Shown in pieces: positions 11,591 to 64,000 of a stretch of DNA of 64,000 bases. The position numbers and the translations under genes were made by a program. Where the stretch lies: positions 12,708,253 to 12,772,252 of the forward strand of contig OY754973.1 in the NCBI GenBank assembly GCA_963576475.1, given 5' to 3'. The number at the start of each line of letters is the position of its first letter. Position 1 is the stretch's first letter. The notes under the pieces were generated by a model, which did no database searches, was not told the DNA's origin, and was given only the letters and a program-made list of their open reading frames with translations. The DNA is from Molanna angustata. Taxonomy: Eukaryota > Arthropoda > Insecta > Trichoptera > Molannidae.

Positions 11591-12402
11591 CTGTGTGTGT
11601 GTGTGTCTGTTTGTGTGTGTGTGTGTGTGTTTGTGTGTGTATGTGTGTGTGTGTGTGTCCCCTTATAACTTTTGATCCTATCAATTTACAGAGCCCAAAA
11701 TTTCAGAATATATAAATATTTATAGGCCTACAAAACTTTTATACTCAGAATTTTGAATTTTTGTTTCAGTCAGGGGTTATCAACTTTTGAATTTTCGGGT
11801 TATTTTTCCATATATCTCAGAAACCATAAAAGCTAGAACGCTGAAAATTGGTATCAACATAGACAAATACAAAATATAAATTGGTTTTTTCAAAAAAATT
11901 CCAGGGTTTCTCAAACATTTTATATTAAGAAAAAATTTTTTTTTTGATAAATTTATGAGTTTAACTGCCTATATTTCCAATTTATTTTATAAATATCGAG
12001 AAAAGCCGAAACACCCCAACTAGATAATTTAATTTTCTATAAAAAATGTTACCATTGTATTGGCACATCTCAATTTTTTTTTAACAATTTTTATAAAAAT
12101 TGAATTTAGTGACGACATTGCTTCATACAATTTGTATGGCAGTCGCCAATACACAATAATATGTAAGAAGACTTAATAGTTTGATAGGTACTTAATCTCC
12201 AAACATACATACAGAACCATCATGCTGTTTTCATATTCCGGGTAGGAAAAGAGGACTGACCTCCATACTGTCCTATCTTGACATACATACCAACATGTGT
12301 TAAAATTTTCAATAATTTGGATTTATGGGTTTATAGTTTGATTCTTATTCTTCAACTAAACATACTATCGACAGTTGGATCTCATGTGTTACATGCAACT
12401 AG
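11335..12402 (+). mobile_element. Helitron-like non-autonomous element, copy 2
   Basis: Same family as 7009. It starts TCCAACTGTCGATTTG and ends CATGTGTTACATGCAACTAG followed by T. The GT microsatellite is at 11536-11658. The 5' flanking base is T rather than A, the only copy to depart from the A/T insertion rule. The 3' third carries CATACATACAGAACCATCATGC, a LINE-tail-like block shared with the other copies. Confidence 0.8.
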
Positions 12403-13223
12403 TATTATATACATAGATGTCGAACTTCTTGTTTTTTTATTTAATGCATAGTTGTTTCTTTTTATTCTAATATATTGTACTATTGTACCTATATCTTTTT
12501 ATCTTTCCACTTCGTATTATTGAGTAATGGAAAATTATGGTTTCATTTTTACACCATTTTCTCACAGGTATGTGGAGTCAATTATATAAATTTCGTCGAG
12601 ATTTTTCTATGAATTTTTGTGTCCTCTGTACAACCCAAAATATAAGTTCAATTGCCTTCGTATTGACATCATATGTCATAATATTATATGTAAAGTTTTT
12701 TTTTTTAACATGGCTACGTAAGGAACACATCAACTATTAGAGTTGATTGGTTTGCAATTGACATACGACCGCTACATCTCTATGATTTCATCTGTCAAAA
12801 CATGATTAATCAGGAATTGTTTACTTTTGGAAAAATAAATACCAACTGATTGAGTACAGATTTTAGTGTTAGCCACAGTCCATTGATAAATCGTTTCTAC
12901 CCATTTGCTGATCTCTTGGTTGTTAATTATACAGAGAAGTAGGGCTATTTTTGATTCTATTTTTTTGTTATTATACTTCCTCCATTAAAATCATATTAAT
13001 TTCAGTTATATATCTAAGATTTAACAGAAGATATCTATCCTCACGTATAAAGTCATCTATTTCCGTGTGTAGACATGATATGGCTATCAAATTACCCTCA
13101 ATCTTAATTAAATCATTAAAATATCTATCTATATAATATAATGTAACTTTTTTTCATTTGTTTTTTTTTATAACAACTTCAATTTAAGGAGCTAACTTGG
13201 CTATTTTTATACATACACACATA
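12403..13223. other. AT-rich intergenic DNA, no gene seen
   Basis: No convincing coding or repeat feature. Confidence 0.4.
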
Positions 13224-13225
13224 GA

Positions 13226-13345
13226 CGTGTCGGTGGCAGAGCAGTTTGTGCACTGTATTAGTAATTCAGGAGACGCGAGATCGAATCCTGCCTCGACCAA
13301 TATTCGTACAAGCACGACGTTCACTTACCACCTAACCATTAACTC
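13226..13345 (+). mobile_element. SINE family 1, degraded copy
   Basis: GTCGGTGGCAGAGCAG matches the A-box region and GCGAGATCGAATCCTGCC the B-box region of family 1. The downstream part is shortened and diverged. Confidence 0.6.
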
Positions 13346-14950
13346 TTTTCTTGTATACAGAATAGTTAATTAACACCAAAAACAATACAGAGTATTTAAT
13401 TGTAAAACAACCACTGTTTTTAAAAGCAATACTAAAAGTAATTATAACTCTTTCATGGAAAGAAAAAAATTAACAATAGTATTTATTTCTCGAATATTTT
13501 TATTATTGCATATGCGCAAATATTGGATTTTTTTTCCCTGTCGGGAGTCAAAGATATTTTTTAACAGATTTTTAATTATCTCAATAGAGACGAAGTTGGA
13601 ATATTTACTGTAGGAGAACCGGGAAATCAAGGCACCTACAGGGTTTACGTCCTGTCATCGGCTGGTTTACGTGATCACTTTATGCGCTTGCGAAACTTTC
13701 ACCAATTATGCCTTTTTAATGAAATCCCTATCAATTAAATTTTTGAAAGTTCTTTATATTGCAATACTGAAATTCTTTTCGCTTGAAAATAAGGATTTTT
13801 ACTACAGCCATCTATGTGTGAAATTATGAACAACATTCTTATTATTTTTATTTATTTTTGTTGTAACGCCATCTATTGAGAGATTTCTCACTAAATACCA
13901 TTGTAGCAATTAAAATTTATAGAATTCACGTTGCTCGGGTTGGAAGAAATTGCCTTATGGCAATAAACCAGCCATTGTACACCTGTACATAAATTATATA
14001 AATAAAACAAAATTATTTTTTTACTATTTTAGTATGAGGATCTTGTTAAAAAGACATTTTCGTTGTTTAAAATAAAAAAATCGCTCCATTTTCTTTGTTG
14101 TGTTGGTACAGAGAACCTAGTGTCGTACAACCATATCCTGACATTTTGACATACATTCTTAACTTCAATAATAATACAACCTAGCCTAATATATACCTAC
14201 CTTCTTATTCTCTCATATGATTTACCATTTTAACAAGATTTTAAAAATACACGTATCAGACAATGCAAGAGCGTAAGGCAAAAATCTTAAAAAAAAATCT
14301 AATATGACTACATTTTGTAATACCTTACCTTCTTCTTCTTCTGCTTTAGTTAGGACTGTATCCTGTTATTCTCGGAGCCTGCTCTTGTGAAGTGGACGTC
14401 CAGCCTAAATGAGCGAAACATCGTCGGTCTGATGAATAAATATAAATATATTGTACCTACATTAAAAATATCAATACTATACGCCTTATGATACGAACAT
14501 TTATGTACCTACTCATTCCCAATTATTTAATTCAGAACATAGGTAGTACTTTCCAGCTTTTTTCAAGGCTGTCTCATAAAAATGCTTCTGTAGACTTATG
14601 ACTCATATCTGGAGAACCAACGCCTACCTACTGGAATAATTATTAAATCCACACAGCGACAGGAACCACTCTCAATAATTTAATTACTTATAAAATACTT
14701 TCAAAACATATATTTTCCAACAGTACTTTGACGTTTCATCTTTATTAATATTTTTAGTTTTCAAATAAAACAAGACACTATTGTTGTTTTAAAACAATAA
14801 TTACTCATCCATACTCCCCTAAAATATTTCAGAAATTACAATTCAACAAAAGGTATTTTTATTCGCACTGTGTACACTCTTTTCCATATTTGTTGGTAAG
14901 TGACTTTTGACTCGAAATGCATTTTTTGATTGCTTAGTTGTCTGATTGTT
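13346..14950. other. Intergenic DNA upstream of the tubulin promoter
   Basis: No gene seen. At about 13930-13995 there is an inverted piece of repeat family D (GGAAGAAATTGCCTTATGGC). A CTTCTTCTTCTTCTGC stretch and a somewhat GC-richer block at 14340-14425 are unidentified. Any distal tubulin regulatory elements would lie here but cannot be recognised by eye. Confidence 0.4.
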
Positions 14951-14969
14951 TAGCGTCGTCAGTTCGTCG

Positions 14970-15194
14970 TATAAAAGCGGGAGTCGCCGGTCGGAGGCTT
15001 CATACGGCGTCGGTCTCCTAGCTGACTATATCGCGCGGTCGGACGGTACAAGATATTCCTGAAAAGTTCGCACACTGAATTTGAACGTTATTCCTGAAAA
15101 TTAACCGAAAGCCAAGACCTGTGATATATTCAAAGACTGTTGACAGAATCCTTCTTAGACTACTCTAAATACAAAGTGATTAATACTTTCGAAA
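14970..15194 (+). promoter_or_regulatory. Alpha-tubulin core promoter and 5' UTR
   Basis: TATAAAAG at 14970-14977 is followed 32 bases later by a plausible initiator (CTTCATAC, A at 15002). That is a normal TATA-to-start distance. The sequence from about 14950 to 15060 is markedly GC-richer than its surroundings. The inferred 5' UTR (about 15002-15194) runs without a visible intron into the ATG at 15195. The start site is inferred from spacing only. Confidence 0.65.
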
Positions 15195-55896
<40,702 letters not shown>

Positions 55897-56258
55897 TAAC
55901 CTCAAAACAATTTTCTTAATGAATGTCTACTAATTGTTGTAAAATTGTTTTACTAAGCACCAATTTGTTTTTATAAATTATTGCATTAACTCATGTGTCT
56001 TACTTATTAATTTATTTGATCGTTTATTGCTAAATGCGTTGTATCAAAACATTCCCTCCACATCTAAGTTTTACCTCATAAATGTCCAACCATCATCAAA
56101 AACACATTTCTTTATTTTTTAGTGATGAAAACACCAAAAATTATTAAACTATAATATTGTATGTATTAACAAATAATAATATGCAATCAAAAAATATGCT
56201 TATGTATTCATAAGGCATTTTTTATACTTAAAATAGGTAACTGCATTTATTTAAGCCT

Positions 56259-56273
56259 AATAAAAATAATAAA
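56259..56273 (+). promoter_or_regulatory. Candidate alpha-tubulin poly(A) signals
   Basis: Two overlapping-range AATAAA hexamers (56259-56264 and 56268-56273), about 365 bp after the stop codon, followed by T/G-rich TTTGGTTTTTATTTC. A 3' UTR of roughly 380 nt is inferred. Confidence 0.5.
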
Positions 56274-56289
56274 TACTCTTTGGTTTTTA

Positions 56290-57810
56290 TTTCACTCTAT
56301 ATACACATCAGATTATCACAACCATAAATTATTTCACAAATATTGCAATGCCAATCAGGCACACAATTTGTTTGTGTCGGTGAAATTGATGTAAACACTT
56401 ATTTGTTATTAGTATGTTATCAAAATAAAATGATGTAAAGATATTTTTAGTTATTTATTAATGCATTTATTTTACAAATAAAACAAAAGAAGTATAGTTT
56501 GATTATCTAATAATTCATACAATTTATACATATAAAACATAATTTATAAAAATTTCATAAATAAACACTGATTCACAAAGTGCTAAAAGTTTTCCATTGT
56601 AGTACATACTTAAGCACTATGTCATATAAAATATATTTATTTTGTAATTATGTAGATGTAGGTACTTAAAGCATAATAAATTTTTAAAAAGAAACCAGAA
56701 AATTATTACACTTACTTAATAATTACTATTTTATTTGATAGTCAACATTTTAATCTTACAATGCTGGAAAAAATACATTTGGTAAAAGTGTATTATTATT
56801 TACGTAGGTATTTAAAAATAAACATATTTATATCAGTCATTTATTCTATTCTAAAATACTGTGCTTATTGTTTAATATGAAAGGTGAAAATATGAATAGG
56901 AATATTACAAACATTACAAAACTCAAAAGTAAAATATTTATATATTTAACAATTATAATTAAATAAACATGCGACATCAAAATTTTGCTCAACATTATAT
57001 GTATATGTATCGCAAACATCTTTTATACTGTATGGCAATTTCTTCCAACTAACCTTAACAAAAACAACATGTGACAAGATAACAAACAAGGATATTAGGC
57101 GAAAAAACATAGTTGGAGTGATTTCATTCTGAATTACATTTTGAAAAAATACAAGTATTATGTAACATGCTGTCACACTATGGAGTATTACTGTCACACA
57201 AATCCAGACTAAAAAACAGTATAAATTGGAACCTCATAGAAAATCAAATCCAGGATGTCGGACGTCGAATGTACCTGAAGTTGCAGATTATGGCATTTTT
57301 CACACCAATCTAACTAAACGCTTTCGAGCGGCGTTTCAATCTGAGCACTGCATCGAGCGTTTTAAATGTCAAATGTCATTTATCATACATGTCTCTTTTT
57401 AGGTTATATTTTCATCGAAAGACAACAATTGGGCTGTGGTGTAAATAATTATCTCTGGCCTTTTATTGTAAATTGTTGAATGATATTTGAATAAATTAAC
57501 CTCTTTGATATAATAGATACCGCAGAAATAAATAGAAGTCATCATTCCACAGATAAAATAGAAGTCAACAGATACTATAACTGTCAGAGCTTTTTTCACC
57601 TGACAATTTTACAGAGCCTTTGGTGCGTACACTCGACTTTCAATCTTAATGCCACAGAGTGTCTTTCGAGCGTCTGTTTCCGGTCATTATGAACGGCTTA
57701 GAGCGTCACTAAGTGCACTCGGAGTTCATTGTGAACGTAGCCCAGGAATCAGATGTTAAGCCATATTGTAAATAATGGCCAAAGTCAATATTGTAAATTA
57801 GAAATGATTT
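56290..57810. other. Intergenic DNA downstream of tubulin
   Basis: No gene. A family D scrap (GGCAATTTCTTCCAACTAAC) lies at 57033-57052. Faded SINE family 2 text may lie at 57180-57255. The block 57300-57760 is of mixed composition with no recognised motif. Confidence 0.4.
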
Positions 57811-57972
57811 TATTTTTATTTATGTCCTTGTTACAAGTACATATACATCCTACACCTATAATATAATGTTTGTACAATAGGTGAACGAAATCAGTAGAAG
57901 CACGGTGGGATTTGAACTCTCTTCCACTGTATTACTAATCCAATGCGACACTCACTCTGCCACTGGCTCCGT
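57811..57972 (-). mobile_element. SINE family 1 (tRNA-derived), degraded
   Basis: Reverse complement: GGAGCCAGTGGCAGAGTGAG (A box), a B-box region reduced to GAGAGTTCAAATCCCACC, then GATTTCGTTCACCTATTGTAC and TGTACTTGTAACAAGGACAT. Confidence 0.65.
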
Positions 57973-59309
57973 TTACATAAGTGGGATTATAATTAGTCAA
58001 GATCATAAAGAATGTGTATGAGACAATGCATAGGCATAAATGAGGTAATAATATATTTTTTAAATGTATTATATTTTTGTTTACATTGAAAAGATTTGTA
58101 TGTTTTGACTAAGTAATTTGATGTGTAAAATCTACTTAAATATTTAATCAAAAAATAAATTACGCATAAAACAAACAATAAAATTTAAGACTAGTAAGTT
58201 GAATCATAAAATAAAAGAAAATGATAAATACGCAGGGATTTTTTGTGACATATAATTAATTTAACAAATATATTATAAATAAGAATCAAAAATATAAATT
58301 GAATCCCGAAATTGTCAATATTGGACTAGAGAAATGTAATTGAGAAAAGTAATAATTAATACATAAAATACAAAGATCGATTGGAGAATATTAATATCAT
58401 ACTATCATTGATTCATTTACATAACCATCATATAAACATGCTCTTATCTTTTTCAGAACATTGATAACAATAAAAATTAGTTTTTTATGGTGCCATTTAA
58501 TGATTCAGGATCATTCCAAGGATGCTGATAGTTCAGTTTTGTGCTGCTCTATGAAACAGAGCTGTTATCAGTCCATTAGTGAAAGTGCTCTCTCTTGCTT
58601 TGATTTGAGCACTTTAAATTGTAACAAGTTTAAACTTTCATCACCTAAATATTATTTAAACCGCCATCTATCATAATTTTTTAGAAGTAATGATTAACCA
58701 ATATGACATTATGATTTCAGTTACAAGCATGTAACATAGTCAAATAAGCTTATTGAAGACAGGTCTTACCTCCTGTATATTTCCTATTTTCTTATTTTCC
58801 AACCGACTTCATCTTCCTACATTGAATCACTTTTGATAAACCCCTCTGTACATGATTTTTACAAATAACAAAAAATAATTCAAATATAGGTATTAATTTT
58901 TATTATGATTGCGTGTAATAATTGTGATTCTCTCAATATGTAATAAATTTATATTATTAAAAACAAATTATGTCAATTACAAACAATAAACGAATATGAT
59001 TGACAAATACAAATATAAATGAAAATATATTTCAGTTTCATAGATTAATTGAATTATGTAATCTAATATTTAAAATTTATTAGGTTATCATAATTTGAAA
59101 GAATTGTTGTATTTTGCTATGCTCAATATGAAATTACCATGATATGCATCTATACTTTCTCAAACTACCGATATTGTTATCAATTATAATTTAAACTCTT
59201 TCAGACTTTACAAAAATGTATGATTTTTATTTCAATTCCATTATAGACAAAATTAAGAGTCTATGTATAAGGTAGGTTTGTAGGATTCTGTGTGCATAAT
59301 TTAATTCCA
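57973..59309. other. AT-rich intergenic DNA, no gene seen
   Basis: The block 58545-58600 (CTCTATGAAACAGAGCTGTT, ATCAGTCCATTAGTGAAAGT) has a relative at 45757-45810 (CTCTACGAAACAAAGCTGTT), so it belongs to an unnamed repeat family. Nothing else was identified. Confidence 0.4.
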
Positions 59310-60630
59310 TCAGCAATTGAACAGCCATATATGCCGCGTTGGAATCTTGGAAAGGCAAACTGGCCGGCTTACACAAAATACATAGAAGAAAACATAAATA
59401 GAATCAGACCGGAACTGACTAACTACGGCCGCTTTGTTAAACTCATACGAAAAGCAGCCAAGAAACACATACCTAGAGGACACCGAAACACGTACATACC
59501 GGGCTGGACCAGCGAATGCGAGGCAGCGTTAAAATCATACCGAGCTAACGGAGACGAGGAGACTGCGAGCAGACTTATCAACTCCCTGAATGATGAAAGG
59601 CGGAAAAGGTGGAATGAAACTATGGAAAAGATGAGCTACACTCACTCGAGCCGAAAGAGCTGGTCGCTGCTTCGCAAGCTGGGAGCCTCTCCCCCGGGAA
59701 AAAAAGAAGAAACAATCGACGTAAACCGGTTAGCGAATACCATATTTACATCATCCAACATCAAACCAACAAAGGAACAAAAAATAGAGGTGGGAAACTT
59801 ACTGAGGGCAGAGCTCGGCGACTGCACCGAGGACCACCCAATGGCTGGGGGGCTCACGGAGGGAGAGATAAATCACGCTATGAAGCATCTGAAGAGAGGA
59901 AATGCTGCTGGTGCGGACGACATCCTGCCTGAATTTATTATTTTCCTTGGCAAGAGAGCGAGAACTTGGCTTGTGACATTCTTTTCACTGGTCATGACTA
60001 CAAGAAGGCTCCCAAAGGCATGGCTGGAGGCTAAGGTAATAGCAGTACTCAAACCAGGAAAACCGGCGCAAGACCCGAAAAGCTACAGGCCAATATCTCT
60101 TCTATCTGTAATCTTTAAGCTCTTCGAGAGAGTTTTGACGGGAAGACTCACACCCATAATAGAGAAACACCTACCACCGGAACAGGCGGGCTTCAGGGAG
60201 GGAAGAAGCACCTGCGAGCAAGTAGTTGCACTGACAACCCACATAGAGAACGGCTTTGAACAGGGAAGAAAGTCCGGACTTGTCCACCTAGACCTAACGG
60301 CCGCTTACGACACCGTGTGGAAGAGGGGCTTATTGCTTAAGATGGCTAGAATTCTGAAATGCAGAAAAACCATCAAACTCTTGGATGCTATGATGACCAA
60401 CAGGAGAATCACGGTGCATTTGAATGGAAATATCAGCAAACAAAAGATTCTGCAAAATGGACTTCCACAGGGCTCAGTGCTCTCCCCAGTACTGTTCAAC
60501 CTATACACAGCAGACGTCCCAGAAACGAAAGCAAGAAAGTTCACATACGCGGATGACATGGCGATAGTGATGCAGGCAAACACATTTGAGGACGGAAGCC
60601 ACCCTGAACGAGGACCTGATAACTCTTGAC
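59310..60630 (+). mobile_element. 5'-truncated non-LTR retrotransposon with reverse transcriptase domain
   Basis: An open frame from 59292 to 60629 encodes the linker after the endonuclease (YMPRWNLGKANWPAYTKYIE) and most of a reverse transcriptase: GNAAGADDILPEF, KSYRPISLLSV, QAGFREGRS, HLDLTAAYDTVW (catalytic Asp334), NGLPQGSVLSPVLFNLY and YADD (419-422). It probably belongs to the Jockey/CR1 side of non-LTR elements. The endonuclease is missing. Near 60592 the frame shifts (FED then EATLNEDLITLDQ continues in another frame). At 60630/60631 the match stops abruptly at a different sequence. Codon usage is GC-richer than the surroundings, as expected of a recent insertion. It cannot be autonomous. 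Confidence 0.88.
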
Positions 60631-61015
60631 CAGTGGCGGCTCCTCCAAAGGGGCTCCCGGGCTCAGTCCTCCCCAAAAATTTTGTTCGAAATATTCCACA
60701 AATATATGCTATTGAATCCTGTAAATTCATTATTTTTTTCAAATAAATATGTTTCCACCTTATGGTTGTAATACAATATCTGCGATAGTATGTTTCATAC
60801 AGCGAGATTCTATGAAAAATTTCGTTCCGCGGGCACAATGTACTTGTGCCCGAAGAACTGTATAGAATGTCATAGGATTGATGTACATGCCACACTACAA
60901 TTTAATACCAAATGTATGGAGCTCTCGGGCACGTTCCTAGGTGTGTTCATTATTTACCGGCAGACGAATGCTAGACGAAAGGGTAAAATTATATTATGCT
61001 ATCCGTAGGCACTAG
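60631..61015 (+). mobile_element. Unidentified insertion or element with hAT-like CAGTGGCGG start
   Basis: CAGTGGCGGCTCCTCC begins exactly where the LINE stops, like a hAT terminus. No matching inverted end or copy of the preceding octamer (CTCTTGAC) was found downstream. The region to 61015 has short open frames without known motifs. Confidence 0.35.
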
Positions 61016-61227
61016 CAGTTATAGGACGCTGTATAAATATCTAATTTATTAAATATTTAAAAAATGACGACTAGGAAAAAGGATAAGAAATTCAAAAATA
61101 CATAAGTCTACGTAAAAATTATCATAAAAGTATCTATATAGTGAATATTATTTGATACCTGAAAATGTTTTTTTTAAACTGTACAGAATATCGATTGAGA
61201 AATTACCATTGATAATTCAATGTCAAA

Positions 61228-62273
61228 CTAGTTGCATGTAACACATGAGATCCAACTGTCGATAGCGATAGTATGTATAGTTGAAGAATATGTACCAAAC
61301 TATAAACCCATAAATACAAATTATTTATTATTTTATGATATTTAGTTTTCTATACAACACATGTACCTAGGTAGTCAAGATAGGATAGTATGGAGGTCAG
61401 TCTTTTTTTCCTACCCGGAATATGAAAACAGCATGATGGTATATGTATATTGTATGTTTAGAGATGAAGTATCAAACTATTAAGTCTTCTTTGATATTGT
61501 GTATAGGTGACTACCATACAAATTGTATGAAGCGATGTCGTCACTAAATTCAATTTTTATAAAAATTATTAAAAAAAATTTGAGATGTAATGCTACAATG
61601 TTAATATTTTTTATATAAAATTAAAATATCTAGTTGGGGTGTTTCGGCTTTTTTCGATATTTAAAAAAAAAATGGAAATATAGGCAGTTAAACTCATAAA
61701 TTTATCATAAAAAAAATACTTTTCTTAATAAAAAATGTTTGAGAAACCCTGGAATTTTTTTGAAAAAACTAATTTGAGATTTTGTATTTGTCTATGTTTA
61801 TACCAATTTTCAGCGTTCTAGCTTTTATGGTTTCTGAGATATAGGGAAAAATAAAATAAAAATTCAAAAGTTGATAACCCCTGACTGAAACAAAAATTCA
61901 AAATTCCGAGTATAAAAGTTTTGTAGGCCTGTAACTGTTTATATATTCTGAAATTTAAGGCTCTGTAAATTGAGCGAATCAAAAGTTATAAGGGGGGGGG
62001 GACACACACACACAGACATACACACAGACACACACACACACACACACACAGACACACACACACAGACACACGAAATGTTCTACTCCGAATTCTGAGTAAA
62101 TCCGTGTATGGAACATATATGCTGCGAAGCCTCTAAGTTGGTGTTTTTTGACTTCAAAGTTGGAAAAGCCGTGAAAAAAGTAGACCTCTCCATACAATTC
62201 TCGCGTATTCTGGCTTGATACATTGTCGATATGTTAAGAGAACAAAGTTCTCCTGAACAAATCGACAGTTGGA
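61228..62273 (-). mobile_element. Helitron-like non-autonomous element, copy 4
   Basis: Reverse orientation: read on the minus strand it runs TCCAACTGTCGATTTG ... CATGTGTTACATGCAACTAG, flanked by A and T. The CA-rich microsatellite (GT on the minus strand) is at 62003-62073. It is very similar to copy 5, which lies 147 bp away head to head. Confidence 0.85.
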
Positions 62274-62420
62274 TAAGGATATTTAATATGAATAATTCTT
62301 ATAAGTTTTTATTTCTTCTTCAGTAATTTCATAACACATAAAATATATAGTAAAAAACATAAATAAATACCTGTTTAAGTAAGGGATTGGTTATTATTTA
62401 GAAAAAAATATTAAGAATAA

Positions 62421-63442
62421 TCCAACTGTCGATTTGTTCAGGAGAACTTTGTTCTCTTAACATATCGACAATGTATCAAGCCAGAATACGCGAGAATTGT
62501 ATGGAGAGGTCTACTTTTTTCACGGCTTTTCCAACTTTGAAGTCAAAAAACACCAACTTAGAGGCTTCGCAGCATATATGTTCCATACACGGATTTACTC
62601 AGAATTCGGAGTAGAACATTTCGTGTGTCTGTGTGTGTGTGTGTGTGTGTGTCTGTGTGTGTGTGTGTCCGTCCCCCCCTTATAACTTTTGATCCGCTCA
62701 ATTTACAGAGCCCAAAATTTCAGAATATATAAACAGTTATAGGCCTACAAAACTTTTATACTCAGAATTTTGAATTTTTGTTTCAGTCAGGGGTTATCAA
62801 CTTTTGAATTTTTACTTTATTTTTCCATATATCTCAGAAACCATAAAAGCTAGAACGCTGAAAATTGGTATAAACACAGAAAAATACAAAATCTCAAATA
62901 GATTTTTTCAAAAAAATTCCAGGGTTTCTCAAACGTTTTTTATTAAGAAAAATATTTTTTTTATGATAAATTTATGAGTTTAACTGCCTATATTTCCAAA
63001 TATTTTAAAAATATCGAAAAAAGCCGAAACACCCCAACTAGATAATTTAATTTTCTATAAAAAATATAAAAGATGTATTATCACATCTCAAACTTTTTTT
63101 AACAATTTTTATAAAAATTGAATTTAGTGACGACATTTCTTCATACAATTTGTATGGCAATCGCCTACACACAATATCTAAGAAAACTTAATTATTTGAT
63201 ACTAATCTCCAAACATACATACATACCATCATGCTGTTTTCATATTCTGTGTAGGATCAAAGGACTGACCTCCATACTATCCTATCTTGACATACATACA
63301 TAGGTACAAGTGTTGTATAGAAAATCAAATATCTTAAAATATTAAATAATTTGTGTTTATGGGATTATAGTTTGGTACTTATTCTTCAACTATACATACT
63401 ATCGCTATCGACAGTTGGATCTCATGTGTAACATGCAACTAG
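62421..63442 (+). mobile_element. Helitron-like non-autonomous element, copy 5
   Basis: Runs from TCCAACTGTCGATTTG after A to GTAACATGCAACTAG before T. Microsatellite at 62624-62669, and the LINE-tail-like block (ACATACATACCATCATGC through TATCTTGACATACATACA) at 63212-63302. The hairpin loop differs by one base (CATGT-GTA-ACATG). No helicase or Rep coding sequence. Confidence 0.85.
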
Positions 63443-63902
63443 TATAATAATTCTTAGGTAAGTTTAGGACATAAGAATATAAAATGTAGATAGCAAAAAT
63501 TATATGAAGAAAAAAATTATCTAGATAAGTTTAGTGAAATTAACATAAATATTCAAATAAGTAACAAACCCAAAATTATAAAGGAGAGCAAAGAAATATT
63601 GAACAGTAACATTATAAATTACACATTACCCATTTGAACTGTTTACTATATTTTTTGTAGAGTTTAATGTTAAAGGCAAACATAAAAAAATAAAAATATC
63701 ATCTCTAATAAGTGAATAAAACTGAAGTACCAACAACTATACTACATACTCCTGTTTGGTGGAAACGATTAATTTGTATGGATGCATTTATGAACATGAC
63801 TTATTAAAAACTTCAGCGTTTTGACGCTAGATGTCGTTGTTCAAGAGTGACGAGTTACATATTTTTGAATGATACATTTTTAACTTTTGACAATAGTTCA
63901 CA

Positions 63903-64000
63903 ATGAATAGTGTACAAAATTTACTTTCGCGTTCTCTTAATTACGACGATGGTGTGAATGTAAAAAACTTAGGGCCTCCACAGCCAATCATCTCATTATC
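63903..64000 (+). CDS. Possible 5' end of a further gene, cut by the window edge
   Basis: ATG at 63903-63905 in context CACAATGA opens a frame that stays open for 32 codons to the window end, beginning MNSVQNLLSRSLNYDDG and continuing VNVKNLGPPQPIIS. Composition is balanced and protein-like, unlike the AT-rich frames around it. AGCGTTTTGACGCT, a small inverted repeat, lies about 75 bp upstream. No family is recognised from so short a stretch. Confidence 0.4.
   Translation, partial: MNSVQNLLSRSLNYDDGVNVKNLGPPQPIISL

Noticed and set aside
11490..11675. Val-Cys-rich open frames over GT microsatellites (also at 42482, 61979 and 62497)
   Set aside because: They are the GT repeat and conserved flanks inside Helitron-like copies; identical frames recur only because the element recurs.

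Overview
The window looks like a piece of a lepidopteran (moth or butterfly) chromosome. It is AT-rich and dense with short repeats typical of that order: tRNA-headed SINEs, non-LTR retrotransposon 3' ends with (TATG)n-type tails, Helitron-like elements, hAT-type MITEs, and many TACCTACC words. The species cannot be named from the sequence alone. The splice signals and the split tubulin gene show that it is eukaryotic; I see no operons, CRISPR arrays or bacterial features.

One gene dominates: an alpha-tubulin gene on the + strand. Its TATA box is at 14970, its start codon at 15195-15197 and its stop at 55894-55896. It has nine coding exons whose joined frame gives a complete 450-residue alpha-tubulin. 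Exon 1 codes only the initiator Met. A 32.2-kb first intron (15198-47403) follows, then exons 2-9 between 47404 and 55896. Inside intron 1, on the opposite strand, lies an uninterrupted 598-codon BTB-BACK-Kelch gene (30834-32630). A possible third gene starts at 63903 on the + strand and runs off the window end.

Layout. 1-14960: intergenic, with LINE and SINE debris, a 128-bp tandem array (4641-5212), two MITEs with target duplications (6131-6445 and 9078-9728) and two Helitron-like copies (7009-8072, 11335-12402). 15198-47403: tubulin intron 1, holding the nested Kelch gene, a 335-bp pure (TA)n tract, a 74-bp x about 21 minisatellite, hAT MITEs, nested repeats, a third Helitron-like copy inside a tandem array, and a poly-C tract just before exon 2. 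47627-55712: introns 2-8, with a possible solo LTR, LINE ends, SINEs and a small palindromic MITE. 56274-63900: intergenic, with a 5'-truncated, frameshifted LINE reverse transcriptase (59310-60630) and two Helitron-like copies head to head (61228-62273 and 62421-63442).

The most informative repeat is the roughly 1.05-kb Helitron-like family (five copies). Copies run from TC to CTAG (CTGG in copy 3), carry a hairpin just before the 3' end, and mostly sit between A and T. One copy sits inside a tandem array whose neighbouring unit shows the uninterrupted target site. I found no clear undescribed enzymatic or defence system. The oddities worth following are the gene-in-intron arrangement, the Helitron-like family and several well-dated nested insertions.
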